DNA of 64,000 nucleotides from Actinomycetota bacterium (GTDB taxonomy: Bacteria; Actinomycetota; Actinomycetes; Streptosporangiales; Streptosporangiaceae). The stretch's first letter is position 1; the number at the start of each line of letters is the position of its first letter. The stretch lies in NCBI GenBank assembly GCA_019240215.1, contig JAFAYQ010000027.1, positions 1 through 64,000 on the forward strand. Reading direction: 5' to 3'. Of the stretch, positions 35,482 through 44,036 are shown one piece after another. The position numbers and the translations under genes are program-made. The notes below the pieces were generated by a model. It did not search any database and had not been told where the DNA came from. It saw nothing but the letters and a program-made list of their open reading frames with translations.

Positions 35482-36113
35482 TTATCGCCGAGGACTCGGT
35501 GCTGCTCCGCGAGGGGCTGACCCGGCTGCTGGCCGAGGCCGGCCACGAGGTCGTCGCGGCCGAGGGCGACGCCGAGAAGTTTCTGCGGGCGGTGGCGGCC
35601 ACTGTCCCCGACGCCTGCGTGGTCGACGTCCGGATGCCGCCCACGTTCACCGACGAGGGGCTGCGGGCGGCGCTGCTGGTCCGCGACCGCTGGCCCGGGG
35701 TCGGCGTGCTGGTGCTGTCGCAATGGGTGGAGGAACGCTACGCCACCGAGCTCATCGCCGACCGCCCGCACGGGGTCGGTTACCTGCTCAAGGACCGGGT
35801 GTCGGATGTCGAGGAGTTCCTCGACGCGCTCGGCCGGGTGGCCGCGGGTGGCAGCGTGCTCGACCCCGAGGTCGTCGGCCAGCTGCTGGCCCGCAGCCGG
35901 AGCCCGCTGGGGACGCTGACCCCCCGCGAGCGCCAGGTGCTGGCGCTGATGGCCGAGGGCCTGGCCAACGCCGCCATCGCCAACACTCTGGTGGTCGGCG
36001 GCGGCGCGGTCGAAAAGCACATCAACAGCATCTTCACCAAGCTCGGCCTGGAGCCGGGCGAGCGGGACCACCGGCGGGTGCTGGCGGTCCTGCGCTACCT
36101 GGGGACGGGGTGA
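35472..36113 (+). CDS. NarL/LuxR family response regulator, TCS-2
   Basis: 213 residues. The receiver begins VRLVIAEDSVLLREGLTRLL with phospho-acceptor CVVDVRMPPTFTDEGL and signalling Thr/Ser-Lys region VLVLSQW...YLLKDRV. The C-terminal HTH is LTPRERQVLALMAEGLANAAIANTLVVGGGAVEKHINSIF. GTG 35472 overlaps the end of the kinase gene, just as in TCS-1, where GTGCGAGTTGTCATCGCC is the equivalent start. It would bind the GGGGTTAACCCC palindrome or a related site, by inference. Confidence 0.93.
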   Translation: MRLVIAEDSVLLREGLTRLLAEAGHEVVAAEGDAEKFLRAVAATVPDACVVDVRMPPTFTDEGLRAALLVRDRWPGVGVLVLSQWVEERYATELIADRPHGVGYLLKDRVSDVEEFLDALGRVAAGGSVLDPEVVGQLLARSRSPLGTLTPRERQVLALMAEGLANAAIANTLVVGGGAVEKHINSIFTKLGLEPGERDHRRVLAVLRYLGTG

Positions 36114-36889
36114 CCGCCGTGCTGCCGATGACCCCGGCCCGCCGGGTCTGGCTGGCGTTCGGGGTGCCGGTCTGCCTGGTCGTGGTCGGCTGGATCGGCC
36201 TCAACCTGGTCGCGCTGACCGGCCAGGGCTCGTTCGGCGTCAGCCACCCCATCCCGGCCCGCACCGGGCGGGTGAGCGTGACCTTCAGCTCCGGGGACGT
36301 CCACTTGCGACCGGCGGCCGGGGAAACGGCCGGGCTGACCGGCACCGCCCACTACAGCCTGGTCCGGCCCCGGTTCACCACCCGGGCGACCGCGGCCGGC
36401 ACCGACTTCGGCTACCACTGCGATCTCCCGTTCGGCGACTGCGACCTGGACGCGACCGTCAGTGTCCCGCCGGGGACGGCCGCCGCGGTCCGCACCGGGG
36501 GCGGCGACGCCTCCGTCACCGGCACCACCGGAGACGTCAGCCTGAGCACCGACGGCGGGACGGTGTCGGCCGACGAGGTGTCCGGTGACCTCACCCTGGC
36601 CACCGACGGCGGTGACGTCACCGCCAGCGCGGTCACCGCCGGCCGGGTCTCGGCCAGCACCAGAGGCGGCCGGGTCACGCTGCGGTTCACCCGGGTGCCG
36701 GCCGACGTCAGCGTCAGCACCGGCGGTGGCGACATCACGATCGTGCTCCCGCCCGGCGATACCCACTACCGGCTGACCGAGCACTCCAACGGCGGCACGG
36801 CCTCCGCAGGGGTCCCGACCGACTCGTCCTCCCCGAACGTGATCACCGCCCTCAGCGACGGCGGCGACATCAGCGTCAGCCAGTCGTGA
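36110..36889 (+). CDS. DUF4097 family membrane-anchored beta-repeat protein
   Basis: 259 residues. One N-terminal helix (VWLAFGVPVCLVVVGWIGLNLVAL) is followed by a right-handed beta-helix-like domain of repeated SxxGxVxxxxVxGDxxxxTDGG units: GDASVTGTTGDVSLSTDGGTVSADEVSGDLTLATDGGDVTAS. This is the DUF4097 adhesin-like fold, probably displayed outside the membrane. GTG 36110 overlaps the regulator stop (GTGA), so kinase, regulator and DUF4097 form one transcriptional unit. It may be a target or an accessory sensor of TCS-2. It overlaps the convergent MarR gene by 14 bp. Confidence 0.86.
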   Translation: MTAVLPMTPARRVWLAFGVPVCLVVVGWIGLNLVALTGQGSFGVSHPIPARTGRVSVTFSSGDVHLRPAAGETAGLTGTAHYSLVRPRFTTRATAAGTDFGYHCDLPFGDCDLDATVSVPPGTAAAVRTGGGDASVTGTTGDVSLSTDGGTVSADEVSGDLTLATDGGDVTASAVTAGRVSASTRGGRVTLRFTRVPADVSVSTGGGDITIVLPPGDTHYRLTEHSNGGTASAGVPTDSSSPNVITALSDGGDISVSQS

Positions 36890-37409
36890 CCCGGGGCGGC
36901 GCCTCGTCGGCCTTGACCCGGCGGGCGGCCTCGCACATGTCGGCCAGCGGGTCGAGGGTCTGCGCCCGGCAGGCCAGCCGGCTCAGCAGCGCCTGGAAGG
37001 TGGCGGCGTCGGCGGCCGGCAGCGGGCTGAGCACGTGCGCCTCGACCCGGCGCAGCTGATCCCGCAGCTGGCGCCAGAGATCCCGGCCGCGGTCGGTGGC
37101 CACCACCAGCCGGCTGCGGCGGTCGGCCGGGTCGGGGTGCCGGGCCACCAGGTCCAGCCGCTCCAGGTCGTCGATCAGGTAGGTCAGCACGGTGCGGTCG
37201 ATGCCGAGGTCCTCGGCGATCGCGCCCTGGTTGCGCGGCGGCGTACCGGCGGCCGCGGTCAGGACCTGATAGCCGCGCGGGCCGCCGGGCAGGTCGCGCA
37301 GCGCGTGGTCGGCCGCCTTCACGTACGCGCGGAAGACCACCCCGAGCATCCAGCCCAGGTCGCCCTCCAGGTCGGCGGGCCGCCCCCGGTCCCGCTGCGG
37401 TTCAGCCAT
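36876..37409 (-). CDS. MarR family transcriptional regulator
   Basis: 177 residues: GWMLGVVFRAYVKAADHALRDLPGGPRGYQVLTAAAGTPPRNQGAIAEDLGIDRTVLTYLIDDLERLDLVARHPDPADRRSRLVVATDRGRDL is the full winged-helix of MarR, with the DxRxxx wing. The ORF track fuses it to a 337-residue upstream shadow. ATG 37409 is chosen because TATCCT lies six bases upstream, so the transcript is probably leaderless. It is divergent from the LLM-hemerythrin gene across 126 bp and probably controls it. Confidence 0.9.
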   Translation of the reverse strand: MAEPQRDRGRPADLEGDLGWMLGVVFRAYVKAADHALRDLPGGPRGYQVLTAAAGTPPRNQGAIAEDLGIDRTVLTYLIDDLERLDLVARHPDPADRRSRLVVATDRGRDLWRQLRDQLRRVEAHVLSPLPAADAATFQALLSRLACRAQTLDPLADMCEAARRVKADEAPPRVTTG

Positions 37410-37415
37410 GCCGTT

Positions 37416-37421
37416 AGGATA
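37416..37421 (-). promoter_or_regulatory. -10 element of the MarR gene
   Basis: On the minus strand TATCCT (a TAnnnT match) lies six bases (AACGGC) before ATG 37409. No Shine-Dalgarno is present, so the transcript is probably leaderless. Confidence 0.5.
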
Positions 37422-37427
37422 ACGCAA

Positions 37428-37480
37428 CATCACAGACATTCTGCTTTTTAAATAATCTGCTTGGCATAATATCTGTGGTG
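37428..37480. promoter_or_regulatory. Candidate MarR operator region
   Basis: CATCACAGA (37428-37436) and TCTGTGGTG (37472-37480) are inverted with one mismatch, flanking an AT-rich segment (TTTTTAAATAATCTGCTTGGCATAAT) that could carry the -10 of the rightward LLM-hemerythrin gene (CATAAT). The position between the divergent genes suits autoregulation. The arms are far apart for a single dimer, so looping or two half-sites would be needed. Confidence 0.35.
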
Positions 37481-37535
37481 CAGCAGTTGAGGCGGAAGTG
37501 ACGATGATCGCGCGCACCACGAAAGGGGGCCGGCC

Positions 37536-39116
37536 ATGACCGGCTACGGCCACCCCCTGCTGTTCGGGTCGTTCATCACCCCGGCGGCCGGCGATCCGGA
37601 GCGGACGGTCGAGCTGGCCGTGCTGTCCGAGCAGGCCGGCCTGGACCTGGTGACGTTCCAGGACCACCCGTACCAGCCGGCCTTCCTCGACACCTGGACC
37701 CTGCTCAGCTACGTGGCCGCCCGGACCAGCCGGGTGCGGCTGGCGGCCAACGTGACCAACCTGCCGTTGCGTCCGCCCGCGGTGCTGGCCCGCTCGGTCG
37801 CCAGCCTCGACCTGCTGTCGGGCGGCCGGATCGAGCTCGGCCTCGGCGCGGGCGCGTTCTGGGACGCGATCGAGGCGATGGGCGGCCGCCGGCTCGGTCC
37901 CGGCCAGGCCCGTCAGGCCCTGGCCGAAGCCATCGAGGTCATCCGCCAGACCTGGGCCGCGGACCAGCGTGGGGGAGTCCGCGCGGACGGCGAGTTCTAC
38001 CCGGTGCACGGGGCCAAGCGCGGTCCCGCCCCCGCCCATCCGGTCGGCATCTGGCTGGGCGCCTACAAGCCGGGCATGCTCGCCCTGACCGGCCGGGCGG
38101 CCGACGGCTGGCTGCCGTCCCTGAGCTACCTGCAGCCGGGCGAACTGGCGGCCGGCAACAAGATCATCGACGAAGCGGCCGAGCGGGGCGGGCGCTCCCC
38201 GGACCAGATCCGCCGCCTGCTCAACGTCTCCGGCCAGTTCGGCCCGGTCAGCCGGGGCCCGCTCGACGGCCCGGCCGGCCAGTGGGCCGAGGAGCTGGCC
38301 GGCCTGGCCCTGTCCGACGGCATCAGCGCGTTCATCTTCGCGGGCGACGACCCCGACGACCTGCGCCGGTTCGCCGCCGAGGTCGCCCCCGCCGTCCGCG
38401 AACTGGTCGCCGCCGAGCAAGCCGCCGACCGCGCCGGCACCCCCACCAAAGCCGTCCCCACCAAAGCCGTCTCCACCAAAGTCGGCCCCACCTCAGGCGC
38501 CTTCGCCGTCGTCCCCACCCCCGACGACGGCACCCGCCGCAGCGCCACCCGGCTCTGGGACGAGGCCGACCGGCCGGCCGGCCCGGCCCGCGATCCGGGC
38601 CGCACCTACACCCGGCGCCAGCAGGCCGAGGGCCGTCACCTGATCGAGGTGCACGACGCCCTGCGCGGCGAGCTGGACCAGATCCATGAACTGATCGAGC
38701 AGGTCGCGGCCGGTACGATGAACGCCGCGACGGCGCGGTCGCACATCAACGAGATGACCGTGCGGCAGAACAACTGGACGCTGGGTACCTACTGCGAGTC
38801 CTACTGCCGGGTGGTCACCGTGCACCACACGATCGAGGACCAATCGCTGTTCCCGTACCTGCGCGACCACGACCCCCGGCTGGGCCCGGTCATCGACCGG
38901 CTGCAGGCCGAGCACCGGGTCATCCACGATGTCCTCGACGGCGTCGACCGCGCGCTGGTGGCCTTCATCAGTGCTCCCGATCGGGCCACCGACCGGGCGG
39001 CGGCCCTGGATAACCTGCGCGCGGCCGCCGACCTGCTCAGCGACACGCTGCGCTCACACCTGTCCTACGAGGAGCGTGAGCTGGTCGAGCCGATCGCCCG
39101 CCTGGGGTTCGGCTGA
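37536..39116 (+). CDS. LLM flavin/F420 oxidoreductase fused to a hemerythrin domain
   Basis: 526 residues in two domains. Residues ~1-295 are luciferase-like: TVELAVLSEQAGLDLVTFQDHPYQPAFLDTWTLLSYVAARTSRVRLAANVTNLPLRPPAVLARS, LSGGRIELGLGAGAFWDAIEAMGG, IWLGAYKPGMLALTGRAADGW. After a linker with PTKAV repeats, residues ~365-525 are a hemerythrin HHE domain: EVHDALRGELDQIHELIEQV, TVHHTIEDQSLFPYLRDHD, LQAEHRVIHDVL and HLSYEERELVEP supply His and Glu ligands for a di-iron site. An oxygen- or NO-responsive oxidoreductase is inferred. AAAGGGGG precedes the ATG. Confidence 0.87.
   Translation: MTGYGHPLLFGSFITPAAGDPERTVELAVLSEQAGLDLVTFQDHPYQPAFLDTWTLLSYVAARTSRVRLAANVTNLPLRPPAVLARSVASLDLLSGGRIELGLGAGAFWDAIEAMGGRRLGPGQARQALAEAIEVIRQTWAADQRGGVRADGEFYPVHGAKRGPAPAHPVGIWLGAYKPGMLALTGRAADGWLPSLSYLQPGELAAGNKIIDEAAERGGRSPDQIRRLLNVSGQFGPVSRGPLDGPAGQWAEELAGLALSDGISAFIFAGDDPDDLRRFAAEVAPAVRELVAAEQAADRAGTPTKAVPTKAVSTKVGPTSGAFAVVPTPDDGTRRSATRLWDEADRPAGPARDPGRTYTRRQQAEGRHLIEVHDALRGELDQIHELIEQVAAGTMNAATARSHINEMTVRQNNWTLGTYCESYCRVVTVHHTIEDQSLFPYLRDHDPRLGPVIDRLQAEHRVIHDVLDGVDRALVAFISAPDRATDRAAALDNLRAAADLLSDTLRSHLSYEERELVEPIARLGFG
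38442..38486 (+). repeat. Three 15-bp tandem repeats in the LLM-hemerythrin linker
   Basis: CCCACCAAAGCCGTC recurs at 38442, 38457 and, diverged, at 38472, encoding PTKAV-PTKAV-STKVG. The units keep the reading frame, lengthening the flexible linker between the two catalytic domains. This is a sign of slippage tolerated in a disordered region. Confidence 0.75.
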
Positions 39117-39166
39117 CCGCCCGCTGCCCACCCACCGATCACTGACACAGCAAGGAGCCCCCTGTC

Positions 39167-39751
39167 ATGCCCACGCTCACCATCATCGTCGGCTCGACCC
39201 GTCCCGGCCGGGCCGGCCAGCCGATCGCGAACTGGTTCGCCGAGCGCGCCCGTGCCCACGGCGGGTTCGACGTCGAGATCGCCGACCTCGCCGAGATCGG
39301 GCTGCCGCTGCTCGACGAGCCCAACCACCCGCGGCTCGGCCAGTACACCAAGCAGCACACCAAGGACTGGAGTGCCACCATCGACCGGGCCGACGCGATC
39401 GTGTTCGTGACCCCCGAGTACAACTACGGGTACCCGGCCACGATCAAGAACGCGATCGACTTCCTGCACCGCGAGTGGCGGGACAAGCCGGTCGGCTTCG
39501 TCTCCTACGGCGGCGTGGCGGCCGGCACCCGCGCCATCCAGCAGCTCAAGCAGGTCGTCACCACGCTGCGGATGGTCCCGGTGTTCGAGAGCGTCAACAT
39601 CCCCTGGCACGCTCAGCTCATCAAGGACGGCAAGTTCGAGGGCAACGAGGGCCTCGACCAGGCGGCCGACACCATGCTCGATGAGCTGCTGCGGGTGGAG
39701 CCGGCCCTGCACCAGCTGCGCGCCCCGGCCTCGGCCACCCAGCCGGCCTGA
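39167..39751 (+). CDS. NADPH-dependent FMN reductase
   Basis: 194-residue flavodoxin-like reductase. TIIVGSTRPGRAGQPIANWF binds the FMN phosphate, and FVTPEYNYGYPATIKNAIDFL and GFVSYGGVAAGTRAIQQLK are standard family motifs. It reduces FMN with NAD(P)H and could supply reduced flavin to the upstream LLM domain if that enzyme uses FMN rather than F420. AAGGAG precedes the ATG. It is separated by 50 bp from the LLM-hemerythrin gene and 9 bp from the following SDR, in the same direction. Confidence 0.9.
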   Translation: MPTLTIIVGSTRPGRAGQPIANWFAERARAHGGFDVEIADLAEIGLPLLDEPNHPRLGQYTKQHTKDWSATIDRADAIVFVTPEYNYGYPATIKNAIDFLHREWRDKPVGFVSYGGVAAGTRAIQQLKQVVTTLRMVPVFESVNIPWHAQLIKDGKFEGNEGLDQAADTMLDELLRVEPALHQLRAPASATQPA

Positions 39752-39760
39752 TCCGGTCCC

Positions 39761-40531
39761 GTGCCGGCTTCGCCGTTCGTCCTGACCGGGCGCACCGCGC
39801 TGCTCACCGGGTCGGCCCGCGGCCTCGGGCTGGAGATGGCCCGCGGGCTGGCCACGGCGGGCGCCCGGGTCATCCTCAACGGCCGTGACCCGGGCCGTCT
39901 GGATCAGGCCGCCCAGCGGCTGCGGGACGAGGGCCTGGCCGTCGGCACCTGCCCCTTCGACGTCACCGAGGCCGGCGCCGCCACCGCCGCCGTCGAGGCC
40001 CTGCTGGCCGACGCGGGCCCGGTCGACATCCTCGTCAACAACGTCGGCCACCGGGACCGGCGCGGCCTGGACGAGCTGACCGCCGACGACCTGGCGCGGA
40101 TGCTCGACACCCACGTGATTTGCGCCTACCGGATCAGCCGGCTGGTGTCGGCCGACCTGATCGGCCGCGGCCGGCCCGGCCGGATCATCAACGTGTCGTC
40201 GGTGCTGGCCCAGCTCGGCCGGCTCGGGGACGTCGCCTACCCGGTCGCCAAGGCCGGGCTGGACGGCCTCACCCGGGCGCTGGCGGCCGAGCTCGGCCCG
40301 CACGGCATCACCGTCAACGCGATCGCGCCGGGCAGCTTCGCGACCGAGACCAATGCCTACCTGGCGGCCGACCCGGTCTGGCAGGACCGGCTGCGGATGC
40401 GCACCCTGCTCGGCCGCTGGGGCCGCCCCGAGGAGATCGCCGGCGCCGCCGTGTTCCTGGCCAGCGACTCCGCCTCCTACGTGACCGGCCAGGTCATCGC
40501 CGTCGACGGCGGCATGACCGCCACGTTCTGA
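39761..40531 (+). CDS. Short-chain dehydrogenase/reductase
   Basis: 256-residue classical SDR: FVLTGRTALLTGSARGLGLEMARGLATAGARVILNGRD, NNVGHRD, NVSSVLAQLGRLGDVAYPVAKAGLDGLTRALAAEL with the Ser-Tyr-x-x-x-Lys triad, and SYVTGQVIAVDGGMTA near the end. It resembles gluconate 5-dehydrogenase/3-oxoacyl reductase-like enzymes. The GTG start at 39761 lies 9 bp after the FMN-reductase stop. It likely completes a three-gene redox operon (LLM-hemerythrin, FMN reductase, SDR). Confidence 0.89.
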   Translation: MPASPFVLTGRTALLTGSARGLGLEMARGLATAGARVILNGRDPGRLDQAAQRLRDEGLAVGTCPFDVTEAGAATAAVEALLADAGPVDILVNNVGHRDRRGLDELTADDLARMLDTHVICAYRISRLVSADLIGRGRPGRIINVSSVLAQLGRLGDVAYPVAKAGLDGLTRALAAELGPHGITVNAIAPGSFATETNAYLAADPVWQDRLRMRTLLGRWGRPEEIAGAAVFLASDSASYVTGQVIAVDGGMTATF

Positions 40532-40559
40532 CCGGCGCTGGCCGACCAGCCCGCCGCCG

Positions 40560-42194
40560 CTACTTGGCGGGTACCACCTCGACGGTGTCGCCGACCGGGC
40601 GGAGCGGGCTGCTGGACGGGTCGTCCAGCACCTGGCCGAACGAGGCGAACTGGGTGGAGCCGCCGCCGTCCAGGTTCATCGCGTCGACCGCCCCGAGCGA
40701 GCGCATGAACGCGGCCTCCTCGGTCAGCGTCATGCCCTCGCTCACCCCGGGGATCCCGTCCACGGTGGCCAGCAGGATCCGGCCCTGGCGGCCCACCCCG
40801 ATCATGGTCCGCGCGTGCTTGTCGGCGCTGAACGTGTAGTCGTTCAGGTCGCGCGGGTCGAACACGCCCTCGGCGGCCGCGTCGATGGCGGTCCGGCCGC
40901 CCGCCAGCAGGATCGGGCCGGCGCTGGTCACAGTGGTGGCCGCGCTCAGCCGGAGCGGCTGGCCGCTCGGGGTCCGGAGCCGCTCGCTGACCGACAGGCG
41001 GGTACCGGTCTTGGCGTGGGCGGCCAGCCAGGCCTCGTCGGTACCGATCGCCTGCACCGCCCAGTCCCCGGCGGACAGGCTGCCGCCCGGGGCGCCGGCC
41101 GACACCACCCGGCCGCCGGCGTCGACGATCACCTGGAGGGCGGGCTCGGAGGCCGGCGCCGGTGGCAGCGGCGCCCCGAACTGCGGGGTGAACACGACGA
41201 GGTCGTCCGGCCCGGTGCAGACCGTGTTCTGCCGGGGCTCGGCGGTGGGTGTGAACCCGGCCACCCCGCAGTCCTCGGACACGCCGGGCAGCCGGTTGAC
41301 GCCCAGTACCCGGGCCGTCGCCCCGCCCGCGGCTTGCAGCCGGGCCGACGAGGTCACGTTCTCGATGCTGACCCGGTTCTGGCTCCCGAAGACGACCGCG
41401 GCCCGGTCCCCGTTGGCCAGCGATTCGACCACGCCGTTCTGGACCGACAGCCCGGTGTCGACCCCGCCGACGTAGGTGGCCTCGGGGGCGTCGATGGTGA
41501 AGTAGCCGCCGTTGGTGGCGACGGCCGAGCCGAGCGCGGCCGATTCGGCCGGGGCGGTCGTCCGGCTGGCGATCGCCGTCCCGTGCGAGGCGAACACCCG
41601 GCCGCTGAATTGCCGGGGGTCGATGACGGCGACGTGCACGAGCTCGGCGTCGGGGGCCGGGGTCGGGTCGAAGCCGGTCCACTCGACCTCGGGGGCGAAT
41701 CCGTCGGCGGTCAGCTCGGACGCGACCGGCGTCGCCGCCGCCTGGGTGGCGAACTGCCCGACCCGGACCCGCACCCCCATCACCCCGTGCGGGTCGCCGG
41801 CGTAGGCGGGCCAGGGCAGGTCGGCCGCGGACGGGGTGAACCCGTCGGCGGTCAGCGCCGCCTCGGTGCTCTGAGCCCAGGCCGGGGTGCCCGCCTCGGC
41901 CTCCTCGCTGGACCCGTCGAACGGGCTCCTGGCCGGGGCCTGGATCGTGATCGTCCAGTAGGGGTGGGCCGCCGCGTCGGTGTACTTGCCGCTGAGCAGG
42001 GTCACCCCCCGCACCGGCGCGGACGATGTCCAGGCGATGTGGGAGATGAACGCGGTCGAGTCCGCCGACGGCGGCGCGGGCGTAGCCGCCAAAGCCGGAC
42101 CCTGGGCCCGGGCCTGGGCCGCCGCCCCGGTCCCGGCCGCCACGGCCACCGCCGCGGCCGTCACCACCCCGGCCCGGTACAACCTCGCACGCAT
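40560..42194 (-). CDS. Secreted phosphodiester glycosidase (NAGPA) family protein
   Basis: 544 residues. A signal peptide (MRARLYRAGVVTAAAVAVAAGTGAAAQARAQG) is followed by an SPOR-like region (FATQAAATPVASELTADGFAPEVEW) and a C-terminal NAGPA-type domain: ALGSAVATNGGYFTID, ILLATVDGIPGVSEGMTLTEEAAFMRSLGAVDAMNLDGGGSTQF. The family includes GlcNAc-1-phosphodiester alpha-GlcNAcases and related exopolysaccharide enzymes, so a cell-envelope or extracellular phosphodiester is the likely substrate. AGGAGG precedes ATG 42194. It is divergent from a small hypothetical gene 33 bp away. Confidence 0.86.
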   Translation of the reverse strand: MRARLYRAGVVTAAAVAVAAGTGAAAQARAQGPALAATPAPPSADSTAFISHIAWTSSAPVRGVTLLSGKYTDAAAHPYWTITIQAPARSPFDGSSEEAEAGTPAWAQSTEAALTADGFTPSAADLPWPAYAGDPHGVMGVRVRVGQFATQAAATPVASELTADGFAPEVEWTGFDPTPAPDAELVHVAVIDPRQFSGRVFASHGTAIASRTTAPAESAALGSAVATNGGYFTIDAPEATYVGGVDTGLSVQNGVVESLANGDRAAVVFGSQNRVSIENVTSSARLQAAGGATARVLGVNRLPGVSEDCGVAGFTPTAEPRQNTVCTGPDDLVVFTPQFGAPLPPAPASEPALQVIVDAGGRVVSAGAPGGSLSAGDWAVQAIGTDEAWLAAHAKTGTRLSVSERLRTPSGQPLRLSAATTVTSAGPILLAGGRTAIDAAAEGVFDPRDLNDYTFSADKHARTMIGVGRQGRILLATVDGIPGVSEGMTLTEEAAFMRSLGAVDAMNLDGGGSTQFASFGQVLDDPSSSPLRPVGDTVEVVPAK

Positions 42195-42227
42195 CACTGG
42201 CCTCCTGGCTTAACCCGAGTTCGCACA

Positions 42228-42671
42228 ATGGCGCGCACGAAGCTACGGATACCGCAAGGCGGCCGCGCGAACCGTTCCTGGCCTGCCCGTGACCAGTCGG
42301 GGAACACCTGGCCGCCGCGCTTTGACGACGCCCCCGGCCGGCGGGTCCGCTACCGCGGTCTGCTGCGGTCCCACCAGGCCACCGGCTGGGGCGGTCTGTG
42401 GCTGCGGGTGGACGGGGCCAGCGGACCACTGCTGCTGGACAACATGGAGGACCGGCCGGTCCGCCACACCACCGGCTGGACCGAGGCGAGCATCGTCCTC
42501 GACGTGCCCGAAGAGGCCGAATCGCTGCACTTCGGCATGCTGCTGAGCGGGGACGGGGCCCTGGACCTGGCCCGGCCGGAGTTCGAGGAGGCCGCCGCCA
42601 CCGTTCCGGTCACGGTGACGGCGCGGGCGCGCACCGCTCTCCCGGACGAGCCCCAGGCGCTCGACTTCTAG
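42228..42671 (+). CDS. Small beta-rich hypothetical protein
   Basis: 147 residues: GRRVRYRGLLRSHQATGWGGLWLRVDGASGPLLLDNMEDRPVRHTTGWTEASIVLDVPEEAESLHFGMLLSGDGALDLARPEFEE. This resembles a carbohydrate-binding-like beta-sandwich found as a stand-alone or in regulator and hydrolase proteins, with no established ligand. Only the last part of ORF-track entry 40815-42671 is real; ATG 42228 is the plausible start. It has no Shine-Dalgarno. Function unknown; the divergence from a secreted glycosidase is suggestive only. Confidence 0.7.
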   Translation: MARTKLRIPQGGRANRSWPARDQSGNTWPPRFDDAPGRRVRYRGLLRSHQATGWGGLWLRVDGASGPLLLDNMEDRPVRHTTGWTEASIVLDVPEEAESLHFGMLLSGDGALDLARPEFEEAAATVPVTVTARARTALPDEPQALDF

Positions 42672-42688
42672 CCGGCCACCCGATCCAG

Positions 42689-43537
42689 TCAGCTGACCAG
42701 CGCGCCGATGACCTCGTCGCGGTTGGTCTCGTTGAGGATCTCGTGCCGGGCGCCCGGGTAGGTGACGGTGGTGACATCGGTCAGCCCGGCGTCCTTGAGC
42801 CGGTCCACCAGCGGGGTCAGCAGCGTGAGGCCGCCGTTGACCGGGTCCTGCTCGCCCACGGCGATGTAAAGGGGCAGGTCGGGCCGGATGTTGGCCAGCT
42901 CGGCGGGGTCGGCCAGCGCCCGCGCGCCCGCGAACATCTGCCGGGTCGCCTCGGCGTCGAGGCCGAACCCGCACCGCGGGTCGGCCACGTAAGCGTCCAC
43001 GATCGCCTCGTCCCGGGTCAGCCAGTCGTAGTCGGTCCGGGCCGGGGCGAACGGGGCGTTGAATACCGAGAGGTCCATCGGCTGGCTCAGGTCGAGCGCG
43101 GGCTCCAGCAGGTCGATGACGGCGGTGCCGGTCAGCACCGCCCCGTCCACCTCCCAGCTGTGCCGCAGCAGGTACTGCTGTACCGCGAACGACCCCATGC
43201 TGTGCCCCAGCAGCACCAGCGGCAGCCCCGGCTGCTCGTCCCGGATCGGCGCGCTCAGCCCCCCGATGTCGTCCACCAGCGCCGGCCAACCGCCCTCACC
43301 GAGCTGCCCGGGCTCGCCGGCCATGCTGGCCCCGTGCCCCCGGTGATCCTGCCCGTACACCACGTAGCCGGCCTCGTTCAGCGCCTGCGCCACGTGCTCG
43401 TAACGCCGAGCGTGCTCGCCCATCCCGTGCGTCAATTGAACGACCGCCCGCGCCTGCCCGGCCGGGTCCCACCGGTACGCGGTGATCTGCGCCCCGTCGC
43501 TGTCCGACGGGTACCTGAAGCTGCTACTGGGCGCCAT
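42689..43537 (-). CDS. Alpha/beta hydrolase (monoacylglycerol lipase-like)
   Basis: 282 residues: AVVQLTHGMGEHARRYEHVAQALNEAGYVVYGQDHRGHGAS, nucleophile elbow VLLGHSMGSFAVQ (GHSMG), Asp in IAVGEQDPVNGG and His in GARHEIL complete the Ser-Asp-His triad. The HGMGEH oxyanion loop and GHGxS motif are typical of bacterial monoglyceride lipases and lysophospholipases. ATG 43537 is chosen; the ORF track extends to 43693 through low-complexity sequence. It is convergent with the small beta-rich gene. Confidence 0.88.
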   Translation of the reverse strand: MAPSSSFRYPSDSDGAQITAYRWDPAGQARAVVQLTHGMGEHARRYEHVAQALNEAGYVVYGQDHRGHGASMAGEPGQLGEGGWPALVDDIGGLSAPIRDEQPGLPLVLLGHSMGSFAVQQYLLRHSWEVDGAVLTGTAVIDLLEPALDLSQPMDLSVFNAPFAPARTDYDWLTRDEAIVDAYVADPRCGFGLDAEATRQMFAGARALADPAELANIRPDLPLYIAVGEQDPVNGGLTLLTPLVDRLKDAGLTDVTTVTYPGARHEILNETNRDEVIGALVS

Positions 43538-43695
43538 CGGGCGACAGTACCACCGGGCTGAACACCCGCCCGGAGCGGGCAACGCCGCCGCCCAGGCCTG
43601 TTTGGCCGCCGCGGCGGCCAGCAGGCGCGTGCTGGAGCAGGTCGAAGTCCGCGTCCGGCCGACCCGCCCGCAACCCCGCGATCGGGTCGGCAACC

Positions 43696-43926
43696 CTACG
43701 CGTCGTCCTCATCGCCGCGCCGCCGGGTGAGCTTGATGCGGCGCCGCCGTTCGGTCCGCGGCTCGGCCAGGGCCACCGCCCCGGCCGGGAGCGTGGGCCG
43801 CGGGCGCCGGGGCTCGCGGACTCCCGCCAGCGGCGGGCGGCGGCCGCGGCGGGTCAGTCGGCTGAGTAGCCGCTGGAGCACCGAGGTCACCCGGTGCCAC
43901 GCGGGGCTCAAGGGTACTGATGCCAT
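43696..43926 (-). CDS. Small Arg-rich hypothetical protein
   Basis: 76 residues: MASVPLSPAWHRVTSVLQRLL followed by an Arg/Pro-rich stretch and the acidic end RRGDEDDA. Highly basic and low in complexity. Codon use is compatible with a gene, and the ATG opens in a less GC-rich region (GTTCTCATTATGCGCC upstream), but the composition could equally be random GC sequence. Function unknown; DNA or RNA binding is possible. Confidence 0.4.
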   Translation of the reverse strand: MASVPLSPAWHRVTSVLQRLLSRLTRRGRRPPLAGVREPRRPRPTLPAGAVALAEPRTERRRRIKLTRRRGDEDDA

Positions 43927-44036
43927 GTTCTCATTATGCGCCGGCCCGCAAAATACTTTGCCGTGTCCTTCAGCGTCGTCATACCGGCCTCAGATGATTG
44001 CCCAATAACGTCGTTCCTGTCGAACAGAAAGGGACA

